Shown here one piece after another: positions 8,414 through 16,391 of a stretch of DNA of 64,000 nucleotides (the first letter of the stretch is position 1; every line of letters starts with the position of its first letter). A program made the translations under genes and the position numbers. The stretch covers positions 32,385-96,384 of the forward strand of contig NZ_AMXA01000014.1 in the NCBI RefSeq assembly GCF_000310145.2. The letters are read 5' to 3'. The DNA comes from Thauera sp. 28 (GTDB taxonomy: Bacteria; Pseudomonadota; Gammaproteobacteria; Burkholderiales; Rhodocyclaceae). Below the pieces are notes generated by a model. It saw only the letters and a list, made by a program, of their open reading frames with translations, was not told the DNA's origin and made no database searches.

Positions 8414-9264
8414 TCGCGGGTACGCAAACATCCCGCCGTGATGCGTTGCTGAGGGAAATGGGCCTTGGGCCGGTCTGGCGGTTGCGCAGGACTGCCGATG
8501 AGGCTCAGGACGACATAGGCGTGGCAGCCCAGGGCGTCGAGTCGTCACCTCAGCTGTCGCGGGACGAGCGTGCGCCGTCGCGGCCCGACACACGGGCGCG
8601 CGCGCGCGTCGAGCCGCCTGCCAAGCCTCTACCCGAAGATGTCGCGCCGCCGTCCGCCGATGACGCGATCAGCAGCGTGCGCGCCCAGCGGATTGCCAGC
8701 CTTCAGTGGGACGCCCTCGAGGAAGACATGCGCGCCTGCCGCGCTTGTGGCCTTTGCGAGCAGCGCAGGCAGGCCGTACCTGGTGTTGGTGACCGCAATG
8801 CACGCTGGATGTTCGTCGGCGAAGGGCCGGGCAGCGAGGAGGATCTTCGAGGCGAACCTTTCGTTGGTCCGGCGGGCCGCCTGCTCGACAACATGTTGGG
8901 TGCCATCGGCCTGGACAGGCGCCACGACGTTTTCATTGCCAATGCGGTCAAGTGCCGGCCGCCGCACAACCGCACGCCTCAGGGGGCCGAGTTGGACGCC
9001 TGTCTGCCCTATCTGCAGCGCCAGATCGAGTTGGTCAGGCCGCGGCTGCTGATTGCGCTCGGCCGTCCCGCCGCACAAGCGTTGCTGAATCGTGAGATCG
9101 CAATCTCTGCCGCACGCGGCAAGCGTTTCGAGCGCAATGGCGTGCCAGTGATGGTGACTTATCATCCGGCTTATCTGCTGCGCAATCCGCAGGACAAGGC
9201 CAAAGCCTGGGAGGATCTGTGCTTTGGCCGTCGCTTGATGGGCGGCGTCTGCGCGTCGGACTGA
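8410..9264 (+). CDS. family-4 uracil-DNA glycosylase
   Basis: The 284-residue protein has a catalytic half (about 100-284) with family-4 hallmarks: Fe-S cluster cysteines C110 and C113 (CRAC), C182 (VKCRPP) and C198, the uracil-pocket motif GEGPGSEED near 138-145, FVGPAGRLLDNM, and the late HPAYLLR near 252-258. It removes uracil from DNA to start base-excision repair. The first roughly 95 residues are low-complexity and rich in Ala, Arg, Pro, Glu and Asp, a long non-catalytic extension that includes a run of alternating CG dinucleotides in the DNA. The start overlaps rimI by ATGA. A short palindrome around 9261-9286 beyond the stop may help end transcription but has no T-run. Confidence 0.88.
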   Translation: MIAGTQTSRRDALLREMGLGPVWRLRRTADEAQDDIGVAAQGVESSPQLSRDERAPSRPDTRARARVEPPAKPLPEDVAPPSADDAISSVRAQRIASLQWDALEEDMRACRACGLCEQRRQAVPGVGDRNARWMFVGEGPGSEEDLRGEPFVGPAGRLLDNMLGAIGLDRRHDVFIANAVKCRPPHNRTPQGAELDACLPYLQRQIELVRPRLLIALGRPAAQALLNREIAISAARGKRFERNGVPVMVTYHPAYLLRNPQDKAKAWEDLCFGRRLMGGVCASD

Positions 9265-9282
9265 GCATGCTTGGGGTGCTGC

Positions 9283-10533
9283 TCAGTGCGTGCGGTCCTC
9301 GAGCAGGGCGACATTGTCGAATTCGCGCTGGTTTGCCTCGTGGCGGCGTTTGACGACGAGCATTGTGCCGGCGACGAAGATGCCGAAGAGCGCGATCACG
9401 GTGTTGATCGACAGCCCGAACATGATCAGCAAGGCATAGGTGCCGGTCATGACGAGGATCGACAGGTTCTCGTTGAAGTTCTGCACTGCGATTGAGTGGC
9501 CAGCGCCCATCAGAATATGGCCGCGGTGCTGCAGCAGTGCATTCATCGGCACCACGAAGAAGCCCGCGAGTCCGCCCACGACCACCATGAGCGCCATCGC
9601 GATCCACGCCTCTGTCACGCCGATCATCAAGGTGACAACGATCCCCATCGCGATGCCAAGCGGGATCACCCTCACGGACTGACGCAGTGAGATGTAGCGC
9701 GCGGCAAGGATCGAGCCGGCGGCGATTCCGAGCGCCACCACGCCCTGCAGCATGGAGGCTTCGGAGAGGCTCATACCCAGGTTGTGTTCGGCCCACTTGA
9801 TGACGATGAACTGCAAGGTTGCCCCGGCGCCCCAGAACAGCGTGGTGACGGCGAGAGAGATTTGACCGAGCTTGTCGCGCCACAGCAGGCGCAGACAGTG
9901 GTTGAAATCATGAAACAGGTAGATCGGGTTGTTCTTGAGCGGCTTGTGGTCGACACCGGTATTGGGGATGAACATGTTGAACACGGCCGCGGCGAGATAG
10001 AGCGAGCCGATGACGAACACTGCCGCCTCGAAGGCGTTGTCGGCAAAGGGCAGCCCCAGGCCCATCAGGGCCGCAGAGACGTCGTCGCGGATCATGATGC
10101 CGCCCATCACGGTACCGATGATGATTGCCCCCACCGTGAGCCCCTCGATCCATCCGTTGGCGACCACCAGCAGGCGGTGAGGGAGGTACTCGGTGAGGAT
10201 GCCGTACTTGGCGGGCGAGTAAGCGGCCGCACCGAGTCCTATCACGGCGTAGGCCAGCAGCGGGTGGCTGCCCAGAAACAGCATCAGGCAGCCGCCGATC
10301 TTGATCGTGTTGCTGATCAGCATCACCCGCCACTTGGGCATCGAGTCGGCGAAGGCGCCGACGAATGCGGCCAAACCGACGTAGGACAGGGTGAAGAACA
10401 GCTTGAGCAGCGGCTCGAACTCGGACGGTGCGGCCATGTCCCGGAGCATTGCGATCGAGATGATGAGCAAGGCATTGTCGGCGAGCGCAGAGAAGAACTG
10501 CGCAGCCATGATGATGTAGAAGCCGAGCGGCAT
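9283..10533 (-). CDS. lplT: lysophospholipid transporter LplT (MFS)
   Basis: This 416-residue major-facilitator protein has about 12 hydrophobic segments. It begins MPLGFYIIMAAQFFSALADNA, as LplT proteins do, with the NxxKIGGC and SPAKYGILTEYLP regions conserved. LplT flips lysophospholipids inward across the inner membrane for reacylation. No acyltransferase/acyl-ACP synthetase partner (Aas) is fused or adjacent here. It converges on the udg gene and is divergent from a LysR gene; the 185-bp intergenic space (10534-10718) should hold both promoters. Confidence 0.88.
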   Translation of the reverse strand: MPLGFYIIMAAQFFSALADNALLIISIAMLRDMAAPSEFEPLLKLFFTLSYVGLAAFVGAFADSMPKWRVMLISNTIKIGGCLMLFLGSHPLLAYAVIGLGAAAYSPAKYGILTEYLPHRLLVVANGWIEGLTVGAIIIGTVMGGIMIRDDVSAALMGLGLPFADNAFEAAVFVIGSLYLAAAVFNMFIPNTGVDHKPLKNNPIYLFHDFNHCLRLLWRDKLGQISLAVTTLFWGAGATLQFIVIKWAEHNLGMSLSEASMLQGVVALGIAAGSILAARYISLRQSVRVIPLGIAMGIVVTLMIGVTEAWIAMALMVVVGGLAGFFVVPMNALLQHRGHILMGAGHSIAVQNFNENLSILVMTGTYALLIMFGLSINTVIALFGIFVAGTMLVVKRRHEANQREFDNVALLEDRTH

Positions 10534-10718
10534 CGTGCGGTAGCAGGCTCACGGTAGCAGGAGCGCGGTTTATATCACGAAGGCGTGTGCATGGTGATGA
10601 CGCCGATCAATGCCCGAAATCAGCGCCAGCTTTGGCACCAAACCCCGGCGTCTGTGGGATCGCCGAACGCCTGCATTTGTGCTTTAATTCGAGTTGATAA
10701 ACCATCCTTATCCTGATC

Positions 10719-11636
10719 ATGGCAGATCGCAGACTTCAGGTTTTCCACGCGGTAGCGAAGCACGGCTCGTTCACGCGCGCGGCAGAACACCTTCACATGA
10801 CGCAGCCAGCCGTCACCTTCCAGATCAAGCAGCTGGAAGAGCACTTCGACACCCGGTTGCTCGATCGCGGGCATGGCAAGATCTCCCTGACACCTGCGGG
10901 CGAACTTGTGCTGGCCTACGCCGAGCGGATTCTCGGACTCTCCGCCGAGCTGGACTCGCGCGTGTCCGAGCTTACCGACGAGCTTGCGGGCCAGATCAAG
11001 ATCGGCACCAGCACAACGATCGCCGCTTACTGGCTACCGCACATCCTTGAAGGCTTCAAGCGCCGCTACCCACGCGTGTTGCCGCGTGTGGTGGTCGGCA
11101 ACTCGAAACTGACCGAAGATGCCGTTGCTGCGCGTGATCTGGACATCGGCCTCATCGAGATCGTTACCGAGCAACACGCCATTGAGCGCCGCAGTGCTGC
11201 ACGCGACGAGCTGTTCGTGATCTGCAGTCCCGACAACCCGCTTGCGGCGTTCAAGAGTCTGCGAGCGAAGGACCTGGTCGGCCACCCCTTCATTGATCGT
11301 GACCCGGGTAACGGCATCCGTCAGATTGCCGACGAGTTCTTCGAGGCTGCCGGCATTGCCGGTAGTGAGATCACCCTGTGCGCTGAGATCGGCAGTCTGG
11401 CGACGATCAAGCACCTTGCGGCTGCGGGGCTGGGCTTTGCCATCGCGTCCAAACGCGCGATCCAGCGAGACCTGGAGGATGGCCGTCTGGTTGCGATTGC
11501 CCTCGAGCCGAGGATCTACACCCCGCTCGAAGTCATCCTGCCCCGTGACAAGTTCCGCTCGCGACTGATCACCGCCTTTGCAGACTTTGCCTGCGAGGAA
11601 TTCGCGCGGATGGCCGATCGCGACAGCGCGGCCTGA
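10719..11636 (+). CDS. LysR-family transcriptional regulator
   Basis: The 305-residue regulator has an N-terminal winged helix-turn-helix (RRLQVFHAVAKHGSFTRAAE, then MTQPAVTFQIKQLEEHF) at about 4-60, a linker helix and a periplasmic-binding-like effector domain from about 90. The overall look resembles CbbR/CysB-like members that sense small anions or metabolites, but I cannot name the effector. It is divergent from lplT, a classic arrangement for LysR control of the neighbour, and it may also repress itself from the shared 185-bp region. Confidence 0.85.
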   Translation: MADRRLQVFHAVAKHGSFTRAAEHLHMTQPAVTFQIKQLEEHFDTRLLDRGHGKISLTPAGELVLAYAERILGLSAELDSRVSELTDELAGQIKIGTSTTIAAYWLPHILEGFKRRYPRVLPRVVVGNSKLTEDAVAARDLDIGLIEIVTEQHAIERRSAARDELFVICSPDNPLAAFKSLRAKDLVGHPFIDRDPGNGIRQIADEFFEAAGIAGSEITLCAEIGSLATIKHLAAAGLGFAIASKRAIQRDLEDGRLVAIALEPRIYTPLEVILPRDKFRSRLITAFADFACEEFARMADRDSAA

Positions 11637-11684
11637 CCCGATGTCAGACGGCCAATTTCCGACTGCCCGCACCGTAACTGACTG

Positions 11685-13094
11685 ATGGCACGCGCGAAGA
11701 CTGCGTTCGTGTGCACCGAGTGCGGTGCACAGGCGGTGCGCTGGCAGGGTCAGTGCCCGCAGTGTCAGGCCTGGAACACGCTGGTCGAAACCGTCCTTGA
11801 GCCGGCAACGTCATCGGCCGGCAACCGCTTTGCGGCCCTGGCCGGCGATACCGCGCGACTGCGCCCCCTGTCTGCGCTGCAGCCCAAGGAGGAACCCCGC
11901 CAGCCAACCGGACTGGACGAATTCGACCGTGTGCTCGGCGGCGGACTGGTGAGCGGCGGTGTCGTGCTGATCGGTGGCGATCCGGGGATCGGCAAGTCGA
12001 CGCTGCTGTTGCAGGCCCTGTCCAACCTTGCGACGCTGCAGCAGGGGGCAGGCGCGGGCGCAGAGGAGGTGCGCACGACCGCAGTTTATGTGAGCGGCGA
12101 GGAGTCGGGCGAACAGGTCGCGCTGCGTGCCCAGCGCCTGCAGCTGCCTGCGACGCCCTTGCAGATGCTGGCCGAGATCAACCTTGAGCGCATCCTGCAC
12201 ACACTGCGCGAGGCGAGGCCGCGGGTGGCGGTCATCGACTCGATCCAGACCGTCTATTCCGAAACCCTGCAGTCGGCCCCGGGTTCGGTGGCGCAGGTGC
12301 GCGAATGCGCGGCCCAGCTCACGCGCTTTGCCAAGCAGAGCGGCACCTGCCTGATCCTCGTCGGCCATGTCACCAAGGACGGGGCGCTCGCCGGTCCGCG
12401 GGTGCTCGAACACATCGTCGATACCGTGCTGTACTTCGAGGGCGACACGCATTCGAGCTTCCGTCTCATCCGTGCTTTCAAGAACCGCTTCGGTGCGGTC
12501 AATGAGCTCGGCGTGTTCGCGATGACCGAGCGTGGGCTGCGCGGCGTGTCCAACCCGTCGGCGATCTTCCTGTCGCAGCACTCCCAGCAGGTGCCGGGCA
12601 GCTGCGTGCTGATCACCCAGGAGGGAACGCGTCCGCTGCTGGTCGAGGTGCAGGCGCTTGTCGATGCGTCGCAGAGCCCCAACCCGCGCCGGCTTTCGGT
12701 CGGCCTCGAGCAGACGCGGCTGGCCATGCTGCTGGCGGTGATGCATCGCCACGCCGGCATTGTGTGCTTCGACCAGGACGTGTTCGTGAATGCGGTGGGC
12801 GGGGTGAAGATCACCGAGCCGGCTGCCGATCTCGCGATCCTGTTCGCGATCGTGTCCTCGCTGCGCGATCGCCCCTTGCGTCGTGGCCTGGCCGTGTTCG
12901 GCGAGGTCGGCCTTGCCGGTGAGATCCGCCCCGCGCCGCGCGGCCAGGAGCGCCTGAAGGAAGCAGCCAAACTCGGCTTCGACGCCGCCATCGTGCCGCG
13001 CGCGAATGCGCCCAAGCAGGCCATCGACGGATTGCGGGTGATCGCCGTGGAGCGCGTCGACGAGGCGCTGGAGGCCTTGCGCGAACTCGAGTGA
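11685..13094 (+). CDS. radA: DNA repair/recombination ATPase RadA
   Basis: The 469-residue protein has the RadA order: a C4 zinc finger (C10, C13, C24, C27), a RecA-like ATPase with Walker A GGDPGIGKST near 98-107, the RadA-specific KNRFG motif near residue 266, and a C-terminal Lon-like domain ending around VGLAGEIRPAPRGQERLKEA. RadA is a hexameric helicase acting on branched recombination intermediates alongside RecA. It is a single gene that converges on hoxW with only 8 bp between the stops. Confidence 0.95.
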   Translation: MARAKTAFVCTECGAQAVRWQGQCPQCQAWNTLVETVLEPATSSAGNRFAALAGDTARLRPLSALQPKEEPRQPTGLDEFDRVLGGGLVSGGVVLIGGDPGIGKSTLLLQALSNLATLQQGAGAGAEEVRTTAVYVSGEESGEQVALRAQRLQLPATPLQMLAEINLERILHTLREARPRVAVIDSIQTVYSETLQSAPGSVAQVRECAAQLTRFAKQSGTCLILVGHVTKDGALAGPRVLEHIVDTVLYFEGDTHSSFRLIRAFKNRFGAVNELGVFAMTERGLRGVSNPSAIFLSQHSQQVPGSCVLITQEGTRPLLVEVQALVDASQSPNPRRLSVGLEQTRLAMLLAVMHRHAGIVCFDQDVFVNAVGGVKITEPAADLAILFAIVSSLRDRPLRRGLAVFGEVGLAGEIRPAPRGQERLKEAAKLGFDAAIVPRANAPKQAIDGLRVIAVERVDEALEALRELE

Positions 13095-13102
13095 GGCCGC
13101 GC

Positions 13103-13606
13103 TCAGCCGCCTTCGGGCGCCGGCGGGCTGGTTGTGCACCACGCCTGCGCCCAGTCCAGGGCCGCTGCGAGCCGGGCCATTGCCTGCGGCGACGGCTCGG
13201 TACCCAGCGCCCACTGCTCACCGCGGATGGCGAGGAGCGTTGAAGGGGGCGGCGGGCATCGCTCCAGGTCCTCGAACACACTCAGCACCACCTGCGGCGA
13301 CACCGCATGCGTGGTGAAGCTGGTGTCGCGCGCCGGCAGGACTGTGCTGACCTCGAAAGGGTGCCCGGCGTCGACCGAAGCATCGACGAAGAGCACGCGC
13401 TGCCGGTCGCGCAGGTCGAGTGCATGTTCGACCTGGAGCTGGAAGTCTGTCAGGCACTCGACACCGGGCAGCGCGCGACCAGCGAGGGCGTCGATGAAAA
13501 GGGGGCCGAGTGCGTCGTCACCGCGGCTGGGGTTGCCCCAGCCGAACACGAGAATCGGCGGCGGCGTCCGTATGCTCATGTCAGCATGCGCTGTGCCCGG
13601 GCTCAC
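13103..13606 (-). CDS. hoxW: hydrogenase maturation endopeptidase HoxW
   Basis: The product is up to 167 residues. ILVFGWGNPSRGDDALGPLF carries the M52/HycI-family nickel-binding Asp in its DDALGP loop. LFVDASVDAGHPF and the later FTTHAVSPQVVL give the other metal-site residues. It should cleave the C-terminal tail of HoxH after nickel insertion. It overlaps the hoxH stop through GTGA if the GTG at 13606 is used; an ATG at 13579 gives a 158-residue alternative. Neither start has an obvious Shine-Dalgarno, so coupling to hoxH is likely. Confidence 0.85.
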   Translation of the reverse strand: MSPGTAHADMSIRTPPPILVFGWGNPSRGDDALGPLFIDALAGRALPGVECLTDFQLQVEHALDLRDRQRVLFVDASVDAGHPFEVSTVLPARDTSFTTHAVSPQVVLSVFEDLERCPPPPSTLLAIRGEQWALGTEPSPQAMARLAAALDWAQAWCTTSPPAPEGG

Positions 13607-15069
13607 TGACGGCAGCGGCGGTCGAGCTCCTCACCCGCGGCGTCGACCAGCCGTACCTCGAGCGGCATCCTGCCCAGGGCGTGGGTCGCGCACGACAGGC
13701 AGGGGTCGTAAGCGCGAATGGCAACCTCGATGTGATTGAGCAGCCCTTCGGTGAGCTCGCGGCCGTCCAGGTAGCGCCTGGCCACCTCGCGCACCGCGGC
13801 ATTCATCGCCTGATTGTTGTTGGTGGTCGACACAATGAGGTTGGCCATGGTGACGAGGTCGTCGTCGCCGACCTGGTAGTGGTGGAACAGGGTGCCGCGC
13901 GGCGCCTCGATGACACCGACGCCCTCGCGCCGGCGGGCCCCGCTCACCATCAGCTCGTCACCCTCGATATCGTCGTCGTGGAGGAGATCCTTGATCGTCT
14001 CCGCGGCAAACAGCATCTCGATCATGCGCGCCCAGTGATAGCCCAGCGTGGCGTGCATCGGGCGCTCACCGGCGTAGGCAAGCAGGGTCCGCCGCTCATG
14101 GTCGGCAAACGGCGTGGGGATGCTGTCGCAGTTCTGCACTCGCGCCAGCGGTCCGACCCGGTACCAGCCGCGCTCGGGGCCGAGTGCGGCGAGGTAGGGG
14201 AACTTCATGTAGGTCCAGGGTTTGACCTCTTCCATGATCAGGCTGTCGTAAGTCTGGTAGTCGACCTGGTCGAAGAGGATGCGCCCGTCTGCGTCACGAG
14301 CACGCAGCGCGCCGTCGTAGAGGTCGAGGCTGCCGTCGGGGGCGACCATGCCCATGAAGTTCGACTCGAAGCTGCCGAAACTGTCGTAGAGCGTGGGGTC
14401 CTGTTCATGGATGCGGCGGACGATCTCGACCGCCTCCCGGCTCCAGGCGATCATCTGGTAGGCGTCTCTGAGCAGCAACTGGCGCTCGGCGCTGCTCAGC
14501 GAGCGATTGACGCCACCTGGCACAGCACCGGTGCCATGGACGCGCTTGCCTGCGGTGAGCCGGATCACCTCCTGTCCGTATTTGCGCAGCAGGATGCCCT
14601 TGCGGGCAATGTCGGGAAACTGCTCCGCCACGCCCACGATGTTGCGGCGACCGGGCTCGGACTCGAAGCCGAACAGCAGGTCGGGCGAGGACAGATGGAA
14701 GAAGTGAAGCGCATGCGACTGCAGGATCTGGCCATAGTGCATGAGCCGGCGCATTCTGTCGGCCGTCGGCGTCAGGGTCGTGGCGCCGACGATCAGGTCG
14801 AGCGCCTTGCTCGCCGCGAGATGATGGGACACCGGGCAGATACCGCACAGACGCTGCACCATCACCGGTACTTCCCAGTAAGGTCGGCCCTGGATGAAGC
14901 GCTCGAAGCCGCGGAACTCGACGATGTGCAGGCGCACCTGATGCACCTTGTTGTCCTCGTCGAGCAGGATGGTGACCTTGCCGTGGCCCTCCACGCGCGT
15001 GACCGGGTCGATGGCGACGCGGCGTAGTCTGTCGCGTGCAACGGTTGCGGTTTCGAGATCCAAGCTCAT
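13603..15069 (-). CDS. hoxH: NAD-reducing hydrogenase large subunit HoxH
   Basis: This is the [NiFe] catalytic subunit, 488 residues from the ATG at 15069. I chose that start because AAAGGA lies upstream; the ATG at 15090 has none. The L1 motif RLCGIC is at 73-78 and the L5-type motif DPCLSCATHALG is near the end. The 25 residues after the His of DPCLSCATH are the expected tail cut off by the adjacent HoxW. The class (IDPVTRVEGHGKV at the start, SHH after CGICPV) fits group 3d bidirectional NAD-linked enzymes. HoxH works with HoxY as the hydrogenase module. Confidence 0.95.
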   Translation of the reverse strand: MSLDLETATVARDRLRRVAIDPVTRVEGHGKVTILLDEDNKVHQVRLHIVEFRGFERFIQGRPYWEVPVMVQRLCGICPVSHHLAASKALDLIVGATTLTPTADRMRRLMHYGQILQSHALHFFHLSSPDLLFGFESEPGRRNIVGVAEQFPDIARKGILLRKYGQEVIRLTAGKRVHGTGAVPGGVNRSLSSAERQLLLRDAYQMIAWSREAVEIVRRIHEQDPTLYDSFGSFESNFMGMVAPDGSLDLYDGALRARDADGRILFDQVDYQTYDSLIMEEVKPWTYMKFPYLAALGPERGWYRVGPLARVQNCDSIPTPFADHERRTLLAYAGERPMHATLGYHWARMIEMLFAAETIKDLLHDDDIEGDELMVSGARRREGVGVIEAPRGTLFHHYQVGDDDLVTMANLIVSTTNNNQAMNAAVREVARRYLDGRELTEGLLNHIEVAIRAYDPCLSCATHALGRMPLEVRLVDAAGEELDRRCRQ

Positions 15070-15126
15070 GGCGTCTGTCCTTTGCGGCATATCCGTGTTG
15101 AGCGCATGGGGTGCCTATGTACCGTC

Positions 15127-15669
15127 TCAGTCGTACTGCAGCAGGCCGTGGCCGAGCCTGGGCGCACGACCTTCGATGAGATCGTTCAGGAATGACCAGA
15201 TCGCATCAGCCGAGGGCGGGCAGCCAGGCAGGAAGTAGTCGATCCGCACTACCTCGTGCACCGGATGCACCTGGTTCAGCGGCAGTGGCAGTTCGGGGTC
15301 GTCGGGTACGGCGCTGCCCGGCGCCAGCCCGTGCCCGGTGCGATACACCATCTGCAGGATCTCGCCGACGTCGAGCGCATTGCGCTGCGCCGGCAGGCCG
15401 CCATTGACCGCACAGGCGCCGAGTGCGACCAGCACCTTGCAGTTGGCGCGGAACTCGCGCAGCACGTGCACGTTCTCGGCATTGCACACGCCACCCTCGA
15501 TCAGTCCGATGTCGCAGGGGCTGCAGTGCTTGATGTCGGTAATCGGTGAGCGGTCGAACTCCACCCTTTCGAGTAACGTCAGCAGGCGTTCGTCGATATC
15601 CAGCAAAGACATGTGGCAACCGAAGCAACCTGCCAGCGACACGGTCGAGACCTTGAGCTTGCCCGCCAT
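15127..15669 (-). CDS. hoxY: NAD-reducing hydrogenase small subunit HoxY
   Basis: This 180-residue small subunit lacks a Tat signal, as expected for a cytoplasmic enzyme. Its proximal [4Fe-4S] ligands are visible in CFGCHMS (C15, C18), GACAVNGG and PGCPPSAD, with a further Cys in EGGVCNAEN. HoxY relays electrons from the NiFe site toward the HoxFU diaphorase. The start shares one base with the hoxU stop (TGATG). The hoxY-hoxH gap is 57 bp. Confidence 0.95.
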   Translation of the reverse strand: MAGKLKVSTVSLAGCFGCHMSLLDIDERLLTLLERVEFDRSPITDIKHCSPCDIGLIEGGVCNAENVHVLREFRANCKVLVALGACAVNGGLPAQRNALDVGEILQMVYRTGHGLAPGSAVPDDPELPLPLNQVHPVHEVVRIDYFLPGCPPSADAIWSFLNDLIEGRAPRLGHGLLQYD

Positions 15670-16391
15670 CAGCCTGGCTCCTTGTCGGTGTGCACGGTGT
15701 CTGCCCGGACGGCCCCGATCGGTTCGCGATCATAGGTGCGCTTGCCGATCGGCACGGCGAAGCCCACGCGCTTGCGCAGGATCACGCCCACCGGACAGAT
15801 CGTGGCCGCACGATCGCTGGCGGCAAAGCGCGTTTCCGCCAGCTGGCCGGAGACGCTGTTGACGATGAGATGCGAACGCGTGCCGCGCCCGGACAGGGCA
15901 AACACGTCCTTGCCATCAATGTCGCGGCTGGCCTGCACGCACAGCTCGCACATGATGCAGCGGTTGAAGTCGAGGAGTACGTCCGGGTGCGAGGCATCGA
16001 CGGCCCGGTCGGGATAGAAGTGGTCGAAGTGGGGGCTGAGCATGCCCAGCCTGTAAGCCGTGGCCTGCAGCACGCAATCGCCGCTCTTCTCGCAGGATGG
16101 GCAGAAGTGGTTGCCCTCGACGAACAGCAACTGCAGCAGGGTACGGCGCTTGTCTGCCAGTTCCTCGGTTTCGCTTTCCACTGATTGGCCCGCCGCCGCA
16201 CGCACGGTACAGGCGGTCGCCAGCCGGCCGTCGATCCTCACCGTACACAGCTTGCAGGATCCGTGCGCAGCAAAGTCCGGATGCCAGCACAGGTGCGGGA
16301 TGTACTTGCCAGCAGCAGTTGCTGCCTGCATCACCGTCTGGCCCGGCGTGAAGGCCACTTCTTCGCCATCAAGCAGGAAGGTGTCCTTCAT
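15669..16391 (-). CDS. hoxU: NAD-reducing hydrogenase diaphorase subunit HoxU
   Basis: This 240-residue NuoG-N-like subunit has three iron-sulfur regions: a [2Fe-2S] ferredoxin fold (C35, then GSCKLC near 45-49, then C61), a His/Cys3 [4Fe-4S] motif (HFCPSCEKSGDC near 95-106) and one CxxCxxC...CP set (CIMCELC near 145-151 with CPVG near 200). It carries electrons between HoxF and HoxY. It overlaps hoxF by ATGA and hoxY by one base, so the subunits are probably made in step. Confidence 0.94.
   Translation of the reverse strand: MKDTFLLDGEEVAFTPGQTVMQAATAAGKYIPHLCWHPDFAAHGSCKLCTVRIDGRLATACTVRAAAGQSVESETEELADKRRTLLQLLFVEGNHFCPSCEKSGDCVLQATAYRLGMLSPHFDHFYPDRAVDASHPDVLLDFNRCIMCELCVQASRDIDGKDVFALSGRGTRSHLIVNSVSGQLAETRFAASDRAATICPVGVILRKRVGFAVPIGKRTYDREPIGAVRADTVHTDKEPG

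Noticed and set aside
13510..15027. 505-codon plus-strand frame opposite hoxH
   Set aside because: HoxH motifs are intact on the minus strand; the other frame has no recognisable domain.
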